Shown here piece by piece: positions 34,567-44,098 of a stretch of 64,000 nucleotides of DNA. The translations under genes and the position numbers were made by a program. Source of the stretch: Rhodospirillales bacterium (lineage in GTDB: Bacteria > Pseudomonadota > Alphaproteobacteria > Micavibrionales > Micavibrionaceae). Position 1 is the first letter of the stretch. Each line of letters starts with the position of its first letter. Under the pieces are notes generated by a model. The model did not search any database and was not told the DNA's origin. It saw only the letters and a list, made by a program, of their open reading frames with translations. The stretch lies in the NCBI GenBank assembly GCA_020638395.1, contig JACKIP010000002.1, positions 1 to 64,000 on the forward strand. Direction: 5' to 3'.

Positions 34567-35793
34567 CTATTTAGAATGACTATATCTCAGCAGCAAATAT
34601 CCAGCCGCGGCAGACAGCAGAGAGGCAATCAGCACGCCAAGGCGGACGGCGGCCTGCATCTCGGTTCCTTCATATGCCAGCCCGCCGATAAACAGTGACA
34701 TGGTAAATCCGATCCCGCACAGACATGACACCGCATAAAGCTGCATCCAGCTTGCCTGATCCGGTTTTGGCGACAGGCCGCTCTTAATTGCCAGAAACAG
34801 GATGGAGAAAATCCCCAGCTGTTTACCGACAAACAGGCCGAGAATAATCCCCAGCGTAACCGGCTCCAGCAAGGATTCCAGCCCCATCCCATGAAACGGC
34901 ACTCCGGCATTTGCAAAGGCAAAAACCGGCAAAATTCCAAACGCCACCCACGGATGCAGGGCGTGCTCCAGATGTTTTAACGGGGAATGTTCCGGATGCT
35001 TTGAATCGCGCAAAGGAATGAACAGCGCAGCAACAACCCCGGCCAGAGTTGCATGAATGCCGGATTCCAGCACCGCCACCCACAGTACAATCCCGGTCAG
35101 GATATAGGGGGCGATACTCACCACTCCGCGCCGGTTCAGGAAAAACAGAACAACTAAGGCTCCGGCAGCTACCCCCAGAGGACCATAATAAACATCATGA
35201 GAATAAAACAGCGCGATAATGATAATCGCCCCCAGATCGTCAATCACGGCAATCGCCGTCAGCAAAATTTTCAGGCTGACCGGCGCCCGTGAGCCCAGCA
35301 GGGACAGCACCCCCAGCGCAAAGGCAATGTCCGTTGCTGCCGGAATCGCCCAGCCCTGCGCTGCCACCGGATCATGCTGGTTCAGGCTCCAGAAAATCAG
35401 GGCGGGAACGATCATCCCCCCCACCGCAGCCAGAGCCGGCAACAGAGCGCGGCTGCGGCTGGATAATTCGCCCTCCAGCATTTCCCGTTTGATTTCCAGC
35501 CCGACCAGAAAGAAAAAGATGGCCATCAGACCGTCATTGATCCAAAGAAGTAACGATTTTTTCAGCAACAGGTCGCTACCGTGGCTATCGGAAAAGCCGA
35601 TGCGGAACTGAACGTCATTCAGGATATAATGATAAAAATCAAAAAGCGGCGTATTGGCAATAATCAACGCTGCCAAAGCCGCAAGCGCGAGAATTATCCC
35701 GCCCGCCGCCTCCAGACGAAAAAAATCTTTCAGAATATCGGCGATGTTCTCGGTGACCGGAGGTGCTTTGGGCGGAATCGGAGAAATTGTCAT
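34567..35793 (-). CDS. nhaA: Na+/H+ antiporter NhaA
   Basis: 408 residues, about twelve membrane helices. Diagnostic segments: FFLVGLEIKREMLEGELSSR, AIPAATDIAFALGVLSLLGS (with the conserved Asp of the TDIAFA motif) and AIAVIDDLGAIIIIALFYS with the DD pair used for ion binding. It exports Na+ in exchange for protons across the inner membrane. It follows the M32-like gene by 16 bases on the same strand. Confidence 0.95.
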   Translation of the reverse strand: MTISPIPPKAPPVTENIADILKDFFRLEAAGGIILALAALAALIIANTPLFDFYHYILNDVQFRIGFSDSHGSDLLLKKSLLLWINDGLMAIFFFLVGLEIKREMLEGELSSRSRALLPALAAVGGMIVPALIFWSLNQHDPVAAQGWAIPAATDIAFALGVLSLLGSRAPVSLKILLTAIAVIDDLGAIIIIALFYSHDVYYGPLGVAAGALVVLFFLNRRGVVSIAPYILTGIVLWVAVLESGIHATLAGVVAALFIPLRDSKHPEHSPLKHLEHALHPWVAFGILPVFAFANAGVPFHGMGLESLLEPVTLGIILGLFVGKQLGIFSILFLAIKSGLSPKPDQASWMQLYAVSCLCGIGFTMSLFIGGLAYEGTEMQAAVRLGVLIASLLSAAAGYLLLRYSHSK

Positions 35794-35809
35794 ACTGACA
35801 GAGTATCAA

Positions 35810-37420
35810 TCACACAATCGGTGTGACAAGGGAAGAATTTTCCAGAGATGAGATTGCTGCACTCCGTTTTTGTTCCAGCGTAGAGTAAAGGGGTCGCATA
35901 TCAAGAAACCCTACCTCTGGGGCCGCAGCATTTAACAGATCACGCAGCGATTTCCGGTCGCCGTATCCATCCACATGATCAGCCATGAATTTGAAGTATG
36001 GCGCCTGCATGCCGCGTCCCAGCTCGCTTATCCGATTCCCCAGCGCTATTTTTGCTGCATGATGCAGGGTCGCCCCGATCATCAATCCCAGCGGATAGGC
36101 CGCCAGATGCCCCTGCATACAAAGCGGCCACTGAAAGGTTTCCCGCATAATGTGATAGCCATTCAGATTGTGCAGGTGAAACGCCCGCTCGGTTTCTGCC
36201 GCCATGAAATCCGGCATTTCCGCAACCTTTAATCCACCATTCATCACATATAATTCTGCCCGGCTGCGCACGGTTTCCTGCAGGATATAGGTCAGATCGT
36301 CCGATGCCGTCCGATCCGAAATATCCGGCGAGGTAAAATTTACGTGATGCAACAGATTATCCGGATGAAACGCCTCGTGAAACGTTCCGAAGGCATCGGT
36401 CATTATCTCTGATAGGTGTTGCAGCACAGGATATTCGTGCAGGAAAAAACGCTCCATGGATAAAGCACGGGCTTCATCCATATGAAACCCAAGAATACCC
36501 CCCATATTGCGGGCATTATAGCGATAGCTCAGATGGGCAATGCGCTCATGAAAGGTGGTTTCCGCTAAAGTTAACGGGTTGGGAGAAAAGCGGATTGTTG
36601 CAATATCTCCCATGCACATGGATGGCAATCCGCGCAGCACATGGGTTTCGAACTCCGGATCGTCAATCGGCAGCAAGTCGGAAATCAACCGAACAAGCTT
36701 TTGCCCCTGCTCAACAGAAAATTCCGGCAAAGGAAGTGGCGCGGGCGCGCCCTCCTGTTGTGCAAGCACGTCATCGCGCAGCAGAATAGTATCTTCAAAC
36801 AGACTTTCGAGCAACGGCGCATAGGTCGCCACATCGACCCCCGGCGTGAAATCCACCAGATTGGCGTCATAGGGGGTGGGGAGATCAAGAGCTTTTGCCT
36901 GTAGCTCGCTAATGCGGCGGGCATTTTCGAAAACTTTTTCCGCATGTGACATCGGCGTATCGGATTCAATCCGGCCGTTACTCATCGCAGCCTTAATCAA
37001 TTGCTGCGCCAAACCTGTTTTTTCATGCCGCCGGGAGTCCTGCGCGTGCCCTAGCATAATATAGCCGCGCTGCCGCAGATTTTCCCGTGTGGTCAGTAAT
37101 TCCTCCGGGACCGCTGCATATAACCGGTGTTTTTGCCGGATTTGCTCAAACCGGTAGGCGGCCTCCGGCGATAACGTGTCTTTGTGAGGAGAAATTTTCA
37201 AAATCATGTCTGCGGCATCCGGGTGCGCAATCGTCGCAGCCGCCTGCAGCAAATCCTGCTTGATTCCGGCAAAACGCCGCAGCCCTGCGATCTGGGCAAA
37301 GGCATCCGCCCCGCTCATCCGGATCAGAGACGCCGGAAAGCGCCGCTGCGCTGCCTCATAATGCAATCTATAGGCTTCCTGCAGAGAATAAAGGTAAGTT
37401 TGCGCGCCGTGTATATCCAT
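35810..37420 (-). CDS. Diverged M32 carboxypeptidase-like protein
   Basis: 536 residues, the usual M32 (carboxypeptidase Taq) length. Family-like segments appear in order: PYDANLVDFTPGVDVATYAP (183-202, M32 PYDALLD.YEPGM), GDIATIRFSPNPLTLAETTF (271-290), the zinc-motif position HERIAHLSYRYN (291-302, where M32 has HEAGHALYEQ), GFHMDEARALSMER (311-324, M32 G.HESQSRLWEN) and a C-terminal HLAAYPLGLMIGATL like M32 YTLGNLYAA. The zinc motif is H-E-x3-H instead of HExxH and the third-ligand region is also altered, so zinc binding may be changed or lost. The alignment is by eye. Confidence 0.72.
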   Translation of the reverse strand: MDIHGAQTYLYSLQEAYRLHYEAAQRRFPASLIRMSGADAFAQIAGLRRFAGIKQDLLQAAATIAHPDAADMILKISPHKDTLSPEAAYRFEQIRQKHRLYAAVPEELLTTRENLRQRGYIMLGHAQDSRRHEKTGLAQQLIKAAMSNGRIESDTPMSHAEKVFENARRISELQAKALDLPTPYDANLVDFTPGVDVATYAPLLESLFEDTILLRDDVLAQQEGAPAPLPLPEFSVEQGQKLVRLISDLLPIDDPEFETHVLRGLPSMCMGDIATIRFSPNPLTLAETTFHERIAHLSYRYNARNMGGILGFHMDEARALSMERFFLHEYPVLQHLSEIMTDAFGTFHEAFHPDNLLHHVNFTSPDISDRTASDDLTYILQETVRSRAELYVMNGGLKVAEMPDFMAAETERAFHLHNLNGYHIMRETFQWPLCMQGHLAAYPLGLMIGATLHHAAKIALGNRISELGRGMQAPYFKFMADHVDGYGDRKSLRDLLNAAAPEVGFLDMRPLYSTLEQKRSAAISSLENSSLVTPIV

Positions 37421-37489
37421 GTCTCTGTTTAGTATACCCCCCTTTTATTGACATAGACTTAACAATCAGGATATCCAGACGGATTTTTC

Positions 37490-38941
37490 TTACAGAACCT
37501 TCTGCAAATAGAAAGGCGATACTGCGTCGGCGCGCCCTCCACCGAGGGCTTTATACAGATTGACCAGATTGGCGAGGCGTTGCCGCTCGATCTCGATTTC
37601 AGCCTGCTGGTACGTATAGAGCGCCCGCTGGGAATCCAGCACACTGAGGAAGCTGTCAATTCCTCCCTTATACCGCGCATCTGAAATATCATAAACCTTT
37701 TGCGCCGCGGCAACCAGACGGCGCTGCGCCGTTAATTGTTCCTCCAGCGTCGCCCGCGCCGCCAGCTGATCCGCAACATCCCGGAACGCCTCCTGAATGG
37801 TCGCTTCATAGTTCAGGACTGCTTTTTCCTTCCGGATATGAGCAAGGTCCAGATTGGCTTTGTTGCGCCCGCCCTGGAAAATCGGCAGGGTTATATTGGG
37901 CAGGAACGTCCAGGCATTGGCAGCCCCCCCGCTAAACAACCCTCTTAACCCGTCACTGGCAAATCCGTAAGATCCGGTCAGAGTAATTGACGGGAAAAAG
38001 GCTGCTCTGGCTGCTCCGATATCCGCATGACGCGCCAGAAGTTCGTATTCTGCCTGCTGCACATCCGGGCGCAGCAATAACACCTCCGCCGGAAGACCGG
38101 GAGAGAGCGTTTCCGTAAGAACAACATCATCCAGAGTTGTCTGCGGAACCAGATGATCGTCCTGCGGCACGCCCAGCAGCACAAATAGCGCATTTCTATC
38201 CTGTGCCACGAACCGGCGATATTGGTACAGATTCACCCGGGCCGTTTCGACCGCCGTTTCTGCCCGCGCAAGGTCCTGTTCGGTTGAAATTCCGTTTTTC
38301 AGACTTGCGGTGAGCAGGTTATAAGTGTCTTTTTGTGCCTCCAGCGTTTTTTCAGTCAAAGCCAGAAGTTTCTGATCGGCCAAAAGCTGGAGATACGCAT
38401 TTGCAACTTCGGCAATCAGGGCATTTTTTACCGCAGCGGCGGCGGCCTGCGTTGCCAGATATTCATTGAGGGCGGCCTGATTATTGCTGCGCACTTTTCC
38501 AAATAAATCAATCTCATAGGAGCTCAGCCCTACATTTGCCTCATATAGTTCCGTTTTTACCGCACGCCCTGTACTGCTCGCATCTTCAGGCGTCCGTCCA
38601 TATACGCCATCCCCATGCAGCGCCGCATTTGGCAAAAGATCTGCGCGTTCAACCCGGTATAAGGCGCGGGCTTCCTGAATACTGAGCACCGCCTGCCGAA
38701 GGTCTTTGTTGTTTTTGAGCGCAACCTCAATCACTTGCTGCAAAGCTGGTGCGCTGAAAAATGTATGCCAGTGCATTTCCGCTGCGGCGCTTCCTGTTGC
38801 CGGTATCTGATATCCGGGCATAGCATGCCAGTCTGCCGCCACGGGCGCCGCCGGGCGCGTATAATCGGGGTTGAGGCTACATCCGGAAAGAAGCAGTGCC
38901 AGCAGCAAAACCGGAACAGAATGAGTCGTCTTATTGGTCAT
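37490..38941 (-). CDS. RND efflux outer-membrane lipoprotein (OprM/NodT family)
   Basis: 483 residues from the ATG at 38941: lipoprotein signal LLLALLLSGC (Cys21), SLNPDYTRPAAPVAADW, then the two OEP repeats of long helices and barrel strands (YEIDLFGKVRSNNQAALNEY, RPDVQQAEYELLARHADIGA, FFPSITLTGSYGF). It completes the tripartite pump as the TolC-like exit duct. The start overlaps the end of the pump gene by 11 bases. An upstream in-frame extension lies wholly inside the pump gene and is ignored. Confidence 0.93.
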   Translation of the reverse strand: MTNKTTHSVPVLLLALLLSGCSLNPDYTRPAAPVAADWHAMPGYQIPATGSAAAEMHWHTFFSAPALQQVIEVALKNNKDLRQAVLSIQEARALYRVERADLLPNAALHGDGVYGRTPEDASSTGRAVKTELYEANVGLSSYEIDLFGKVRSNNQAALNEYLATQAAAAAVKNALIAEVANAYLQLLADQKLLALTEKTLEAQKDTYNLLTASLKNGISTEQDLARAETAVETARVNLYQYRRFVAQDRNALFVLLGVPQDDHLVPQTTLDDVVLTETLSPGLPAEVLLLRPDVQQAEYELLARHADIGAARAAFFPSITLTGSYGFASDGLRGLFSGGAANAWTFLPNITLPIFQGGRNKANLDLAHIRKEKAVLNYEATIQEAFRDVADQLAARATLEEQLTAQRRLVAAAQKVYDISDARYKGGIDSFLSVLDSQRALYTYQQAEIEIERQRLANLVNLYKALGGGRADAVSPFYLQKVL

Positions 38942-41900
38942 GGGATTTGCTTTCTTTTTTTGCGTCCGTATCCGTTTGAGTGTCCGGTTCGGGTTCAGCG
39001 GAAGAGGTGCGATGGAATATTTTTTCGACCGCAACATAAAACATGGGAACGAAGAAAATCGCCAGGAAAGTCGCCGCAATCATTCCTCCAATCACCGCAA
39101 TTCCGATCGCATTCTGGCTGGCGGCTCCGGCCCCGTGGGCCAGAGCCAGAGGCGTAACCCCCAGAATGAACGCCATGGAGGTCATGATAATCGGGCGGAA
39201 TCGTTGACGCGCTGCCATTGCCACCGCTTCGACGACGCTATGCCCCTTCTCTTTCAGATGTTTGGCAAATTCGACAATCAGAATGGCGTTTTTCGAGGCC
39301 AGCCCCACCGTTGTTAACAGCGCGACCTGCAAATAAACGTCATTGGGCAGCTCGTGCCACCATGCCGCGACCACCGCACCAAAAATCCCCAGCGGCACCA
39401 CCAGCAGAACCGCAAGCGGCACAGCCCAGCTCTCATAAAGCGCTGCCAGACACAGGAAAACGATCAGGACAGACAGCCCGTACAGCATCGGAGCCTGCGC
39501 CCCCGCGGCCCGTTCCTCATAGGAAATTCCGGACCATTCCAGACCAATTCCTTCGGGCAGCGTCGCCACGATTTTTTGCATTTCCTGCATCGCGACGCCG
39601 GTACTGATTCCTTTGGCCGGGGCCCCTTGAATATTGACTGACGCATTGCCGTTAAAGCGTTCGAGCTTTGGAGATCCATAGGTCCATTCCGCCGTCGAAA
39701 AGGTATTGAACGGAATCATTTCGCCGTTGCCGTTGCGCACATACCATTTAGACAGATCTTCCGGCATCATCCGGTGCGGCGCATCCGCCTGCAGATACAC
39801 CCGTTTGATCCGCCCCTGATCTATGAAATCATTGACATAGCTTGAGCCCCAGGCGATTTGCAGGGTGCGGTTAATATCATTCAGAGACAGTCCCAGCGCC
39901 GAGGCTTTTTCGCTGTCGATATCAATCCGGTATTGCGGCACATCGCTCAGACCGTTGGGACGCACTCCGGTTAATTTCGGATTTTGCGCCGCTGCCCCCA
40001 GTAACCGGTTGCGGGCAGTCATAAGGGCTTCATGACCCAGCCCCCCGCGATCGACCAGCTGGAGTTCAAACCCCGCAGCATTTCCCAACTCGCGGATCGG
40101 CGGCGGGAAGAATGCAAACGCCATAGCGTCTTTGATCTGGGATAACGCGCCCATCGCCGCGCCGGAAATTGCAAAGACGCTTTGATCTTCTCCTGTGCGT
40201 TCTTTCCAGTCTTTCAGACCAACAAACCCGAATGCAGCATTTTGCGCCGACCCGGCAAAGCTGAACCCGACCACCGTAAATAAATGCTCTATCGACTCGC
40301 TTTGATGCTCCAGAAAATAATCCTCGACCTGCTTCACGGATTCGAGCGTGCGTTCCGCCGTGGCACCGGGAGGCGTATTGACCATCAGATACATTGATCC
40401 CTGATCTTCATTCGGCAGGAAGGAGCCGGGCAACTGGCTGAAAATAGCCATCATACCACCCACCAGCAGCACATAAATCACTAAAAAGCGCGCAGCACGA
40501 GCCGCCATATAGGACGCGCTGCTTTGATATAAATCACGCCCTTTATTGAAATAGCGGTTGAACCAGCCGAAAAATCCGGTCTCTGCACGGCGCTTTTCAC
40601 CGGTTTTATGTTTTAGAATTGTTGCGCACAAAGACGGGGATAAAATCAGTGCTACCAGAACCGACAGCCCCATCGCCGATACAATAGTAATAGAGAACTG
40701 GCGGTAGATTGCCCCCGCCGATCCGCCAAAAAACGCCATGGGGATAAACACCGCCGACAGAACAACGGCAATCCCGACCAGCGCGCCGGTAATCTGATCC
40801 ATGGACTTCCGGGTGGCTTCTTTCGGAGGCAGCCCCTCCTCACTCATGATCCGCTCAACGTTTTCGACCACGACAATCGCATCATCGACCAGCAGACCAA
40901 TCGCCAGCACCATGGCAAACATCGTCAACACATTGATCGTAAATCCAAAAGCCAGCAATACAGCAAACGTTCCCAGCAAAACCACCGGGACCGCAATGGT
41001 GGGAATCAGCGTCGCCCGGAAGTTCTGGAGAAACAGCAACATCACCAGAAATACCAGAACCACCGCTTCGAGCAAGGTCCGCACCACAGACTCAATCGAC
41101 AACTTGATAAATGGCGTTGCATCAATCGGATAAATAATTTTGATATCTGCCGGCAGCGCCGCAGACAGCTCGGTCACTTTTTGACGCACCAGTGCCGCAG
41201 TATCCAGAGCATTCGCCCCGGTCGCGAGAGAAATCGCCATTCCCGCCGCCGGTTTCCGTTTATAGCGGGCAATCTGGTTATAGGATTCAGACCCCAGCTC
41301 CAGCCTGGCCACATCTTTCAACCGCACCTGCGATCCGTCGGTATTCACCCGCAGCACAATTTTTTCAAAATCCTCAACCGTCTCAAGACGGGCCTGCGCC
41401 TTGATCGTCGCATTGATCTGCTGCCCCGGGGCCGCCGGCATTCCGCCCAGTTGTCCCGCCGAAATGTCGGTATTCTGGACCTGCACCGCGCTCTGGACGT
41501 CCAGAGGAGTCAGGTTATAGCTGTACAGCTTTGCCGGGTCCAGCCAGATACGCATGGCATACTGATCGCCGAACACCCACACATTCCCGACTCCATTGAG
41601 GCGGGAGATCGCATCCCGGAAATTCGTCACCAGCAAATCACTCAGATCTGACTGGGTATAATTGCCGTCCTCGGAATAAACGCCCACCACCAGCAGAAAA
41701 CTGTCATTGGATTTTGTAACCGTCACGCCCTGCGCCTGCACCTCCTGCGGCAATTGGGTCACAGCGCCCTGCACTTTGTTCTGGGTCTGCACCTGCGCGA
41801 TATCGGGATCGGCCTCTGGCTCAAATGTCAAAGTGATCGACATCGAGCCATCTGCGCTGCTGGAAGTGAAATAGCGGAGATTATCAATACCGGTCAGACG

Positions 41901-42101
41901 CTGCTCGACGACCTGCGTCACCGAATTTTCAACAGTTTCGGCAGACGCGCCGGGATAGCTGGCACTCACGGACACGGTCGGCGGAGCGACTTTCGGATAT
42001 TGCTCAATCGGCAGCTGCCAGATCGACAAAGCCCCAGCCAGCATAATAATGATGGCAATCACCCAGGCAAAGACGGGACGGTCAATAAAAAAACGGGCCA
42101 T
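38931..42101 (-). CDS. RND multidrug efflux pump, HAE1 family (AcrB/MexB-like)
   Basis: 1056 residues, the standard HAE1 length. It begins MARFFIDRPVFAWVIAIIIM. The proton-relay motif GLLVDDAIVVVENVERIM lies in the TM4 region, and the signature FIPMAFFGGSAGAIYRQFS and AIVVV/GLASKNAILIVEFAK segments are present. Two large periplasmic loops follow TM1 and TM7. It takes substrates from the periplasm and membrane and exports them using proton flow. It is translationally coupled to the outer-membrane gene and preceded by the adaptor gene with a 6-base gap. Confidence 0.96.
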   Translation of the reverse strand: MARFFIDRPVFAWVIAIIIMLAGALSIWQLPIEQYPKVAPPTVSVSASYPGASAETVENSVTQVVEQRLTGIDNLRYFTSSSADGSMSITLTFEPEADPDIAQVQTQNKVQGAVTQLPQEVQAQGVTVTKSNDSFLLVVGVYSEDGNYTQSDLSDLLVTNFRDAISRLNGVGNVWVFGDQYAMRIWLDPAKLYSYNLTPLDVQSAVQVQNTDISAGQLGGMPAAPGQQINATIKAQARLETVEDFEKIVLRVNTDGSQVRLKDVARLELGSESYNQIARYKRKPAAGMAISLATGANALDTAALVRQKVTELSAALPADIKIIYPIDATPFIKLSIESVVRTLLEAVVLVFLVMLLFLQNFRATLIPTIAVPVVLLGTFAVLLAFGFTINVLTMFAMVLAIGLLVDDAIVVVENVERIMSEEGLPPKEATRKSMDQITGALVGIAVVLSAVFIPMAFFGGSAGAIYRQFSITIVSAMGLSVLVALILSPSLCATILKHKTGEKRRAETGFFGWFNRYFNKGRDLYQSSASYMAARAARFLVIYVLLVGGMMAIFSQLPGSFLPNEDQGSMYLMVNTPPGATAERTLESVKQVEDYFLEHQSESIEHLFTVVGFSFAGSAQNAAFGFVGLKDWKERTGEDQSVFAISGAAMGALSQIKDAMAFAFFPPPIRELGNAAGFELQLVDRGGLGHEALMTARNRLLGAAAQNPKLTGVRPNGLSDVPQYRIDIDSEKASALGLSLNDINRTLQIAWGSSYVNDFIDQGRIKRVYLQADAPHRMMPEDLSKWYVRNGNGEMIPFNTFSTAEWTYGSPKLERFNGNASVNIQGAPAKGISTGVAMQEMQKIVATLPEGIGLEWSGISYEERAAGAQAPMLYGLSVLIVFLCLAALYESWAVPLAVLLVVPLGIFGAVVAAWWHELPNDVYLQVALLTTVGLASKNAILIVEFAKHLKEKGHSVVEAVAMAARQRFRPIIMTSMAFILGVTPLALAHGAGAASQNAIGIAVIGGMIAATFLAIFFVPMFYVAVEKIFHRTSSAEPEPDTQTDTDAKKESKSHDQ

Positions 42102-42107
42102 GTTGCA

Positions 42108-43298
42108 CTATTCCTGTTGTCCGGGTTGTGAAGACGCCGCGCCTTCCGGCACCCAGGGGGTCGGCGCGACCGGAGTACCGGGTCCGGCTTTTTGATATCC
42201 TGTTATAATGATGGTATCGCCGTCCTGCACACCGTCCCGCACGATCCACTGATCTTTATAGGCCTGCTCAACCGTCAGCGCACGAGGCTGGACTTTCTGC
42301 TCGGCATCCACCACCCAGACCTGTAATCCTCCACTTGGCAGGCGCGTCGCCGCCCGCTGCGGTACGGTTAAAACATGACGCGTCCCCAAATCCAGAGAGG
42401 CGCGCACAAACAGTCCCGGCAGCAATACCCCCTCCGGATTGGGCATCAGCGCCCGCAGGGCAATCGAGCCGGTTGTTTCGTCAATGGTCACTTCCGAGAA
42501 TTTCAAAGTCCCCGCCAAAGGATATGCCTGCCCGGTGGTTTCATCCAGAATCAGCCGCACCGGAATGTCGCTGTTTGCCGGCATTCGCGCGCGCAGTTGC
42601 ATCGCTTCCTGCCCCGATTGCTGCATATCAATGTAAACCGGATCAAGTTGCGTAATGACCGCCAGAGTTTGTTGCTGGTTCGCCGTGACCAGCGCCCCCT
42701 CTGTCACCAGAGATTTTCCGATCCGTCCGGAAATCGGCGCGTACACCTTTGTATAATCCAGATTAACCTGCGCCACATCCACCGCCGCCTGCGCCACCGC
42801 AATGGCCGCGTTGGCCTGATCCAGCTCTGCCTTGACGTCATCATATTCCTGCTTGCTGACCGCATTGATCTTGACCAGTTGTTTATAGCGCCCGGCGCGG
42901 GCTTCAACTGTTTTGACCGACGCTTCCGCGCTTTTCAAATCCGCCAGAGCGCTATTCAGCGCCGCTTTGTACCGGGCATCGTCAATCTGGTAAAGCTGCT
43001 GGCCTTTTTCAACATCCACGCCTTCTTCAAACAGGCGCTCTGTCACGATGCCATCAACCTGCGGGCGGACCTGTGACTGGCGGTAAGCCGAAATCCGCCC
43101 CGGCAGTTCATGTGTAAAGGCCAGATCCTGCGGGCTCAGAGTCATCACCGTGACTGCCAGAGGCCCTCCCTGACCGGGCATCCCACCTCCTCCGGCCCCT
43201 GCGTCAGAATTCCCGGCGTCCCCGCCTGTCCACATATAAACCCCTGCCCCGATCACACAGAACAAAAGGATCACAATAACGGCTTTTTTCATCGACAT
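42108..43298 (-). CDS. RND efflux periplasmic adaptor (AcrA/MexA-like)
   Basis: 396 residues. One N-terminal membrane anchor (KKAVIVILLFCVIGAGVYMW) is followed by a Gly-rich linker, the lipoyl half-motifs (HELPGRISAYRQSQVRPQV, GIVTERLFEEGVDVEKGQQL), a helical hairpin (about 100-170), YAPISGRIGKSLVTEGALVT, and a beta-barrel domain ending near PVAPTPWVPEG. It joins pump and exit duct. First gene of the adaptor-pump-duct operon, divergent from the TetR regulator. Confidence 0.95.
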   Translation of the reverse strand: MSMKKAVIVILLFCVIGAGVYMWTGGDAGNSDAGAGGGGMPGQGGPLAVTVMTLSPQDLAFTHELPGRISAYRQSQVRPQVDGIVTERLFEEGVDVEKGQQLYQIDDARYKAALNSALADLKSAEASVKTVEARAGRYKQLVKINAVSKQEYDDVKAELDQANAAIAVAQAAVDVAQVNLDYTKVYAPISGRIGKSLVTEGALVTANQQQTLAVITQLDPVYIDMQQSGQEAMQLRARMPANSDIPVRLILDETTGQAYPLAGTLKFSEVTIDETTGSIALRALMPNPEGVLLPGLFVRASLDLGTRHVLTVPQRAATRLPSGGLQVWVVDAEQKVQPRALTVEQAYKDQWIVRDGVQDGDTIIITGYQKAGPGTPVAPTPWVPEGAASSQPGQQE

Positions 43299-43373
43299 GA
43301 CTTTCTTTTTCCCCGTCCGGCTCCATATCCTATAACAAGCTGGACAATCCGATTTTAAAACGCTATCCTAGTA

Positions 43374-43391
43374 ACATACATTTATGTATGT
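43374..43391. promoter_or_regulatory. Palindromic operator-like site between efflux operon and TetR gene
   Basis: ACATACA-TTTA-TGTATGT is a perfect 7+7 inverted repeat around 4 bases. It closely resembles the AcrR operator of enterobacteria (tacatacatt...aatgtatgta, from memory). It lies in the intergenic region of the divergent regulator and efflux genes, 30 bases before the regulator ATG at 43421. It is probably the site where the TetR-family protein represses both directions. Confidence 0.7.
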
Positions 43392-43420
43392 ATGCTGTCA
43401 AGGCAGGAGATACCAGAAAT

Positions 43421-44050
43421 ATGCGCAGAACCAAAGAGGATGCCCAAAATACCAAAGAAGAGATCCTGAATGCTGCAGTTGAAATTTTTGCTGCAAAAGG
43501 TGTTGCTAAAACCACCCTTGATGAAATAGCCTGCAAGGCAAGCGTCACACGCGGTGCGATCTATTGGCATTTTAAGAATAAAACAGAAATTTTTGATGCC
43601 CTGCACGAGCGGCTGCACCGCCCCCTGGTTGACATGATTATGCAGGATATGGAGAAAGACCATCCGGAACCTTTGCAGCAACTTCAGGATCTGTGCATTA
43701 AATTGCTGCTCGACCTGCAAAATAATCCTCAAAAAAAACAAGCACTGACCCTGTTTCTGACCAAATGCGATTATTCCGGAGATCTGGCCCCTTATCAGGA
43801 AAAACACCGGGCGCAAAAATCGGAAAGTATGAAATTATTTTCCCGCTATTTTGAGCGCGCAAAGAAAAAACATATTTTGCCCGCCGATTCCGACCCGGAA
43901 CTTCTGGCGCTGTCCATTAATTGCTTTTTAAAAGGGATCGCAGTTGAATATCTCTGGAATCCGGAGTCCTTCCACCGGGACGACCGCGGAGTCAGGCTGA
44001 TCCGGCTGTTTTTCAAAAACATGTGGCATGCTGCTGCAGAAGGAGCGTAA
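43421..44050 (+). CDS. TetR/AcrR-family repressor of the efflux operon
   Basis: 209 residues from MRRTKEDAQNTKEEILNAAV, the classic AcrR-type start. The helix-turn-helix is at about 30-53 (TTLDEIACKASVTRGAIYWH). The ligand-binding C-terminal part resembles the AcrR C-terminal domain in length. The ATG at 43388 would add 11 residues and would lie inside the operator, so 43421 is preferred; a ggaga sits about ten bases before it. It likely senses pump substrates. Confidence 0.9.
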   Translation: MRRTKEDAQNTKEEILNAAVEIFAAKGVAKTTLDEIACKASVTRGAIYWHFKNKTEIFDALHERLHRPLVDMIMQDMEKDHPEPLQQLQDLCIKLLLDLQNNPQKKQALTLFLTKCDYSGDLAPYQEKHRAQKSESMKLFSRYFERAKKKHILPADSDPELLALSINCFLKGIAVEYLWNPESFHRDDRGVRLIRLFFKNMWHAAAEGA

Positions 44051-44098
44051 ACTCAGAGAAATGAACCTATGGTCCAATTCCACATTGCGGAGAAAATA

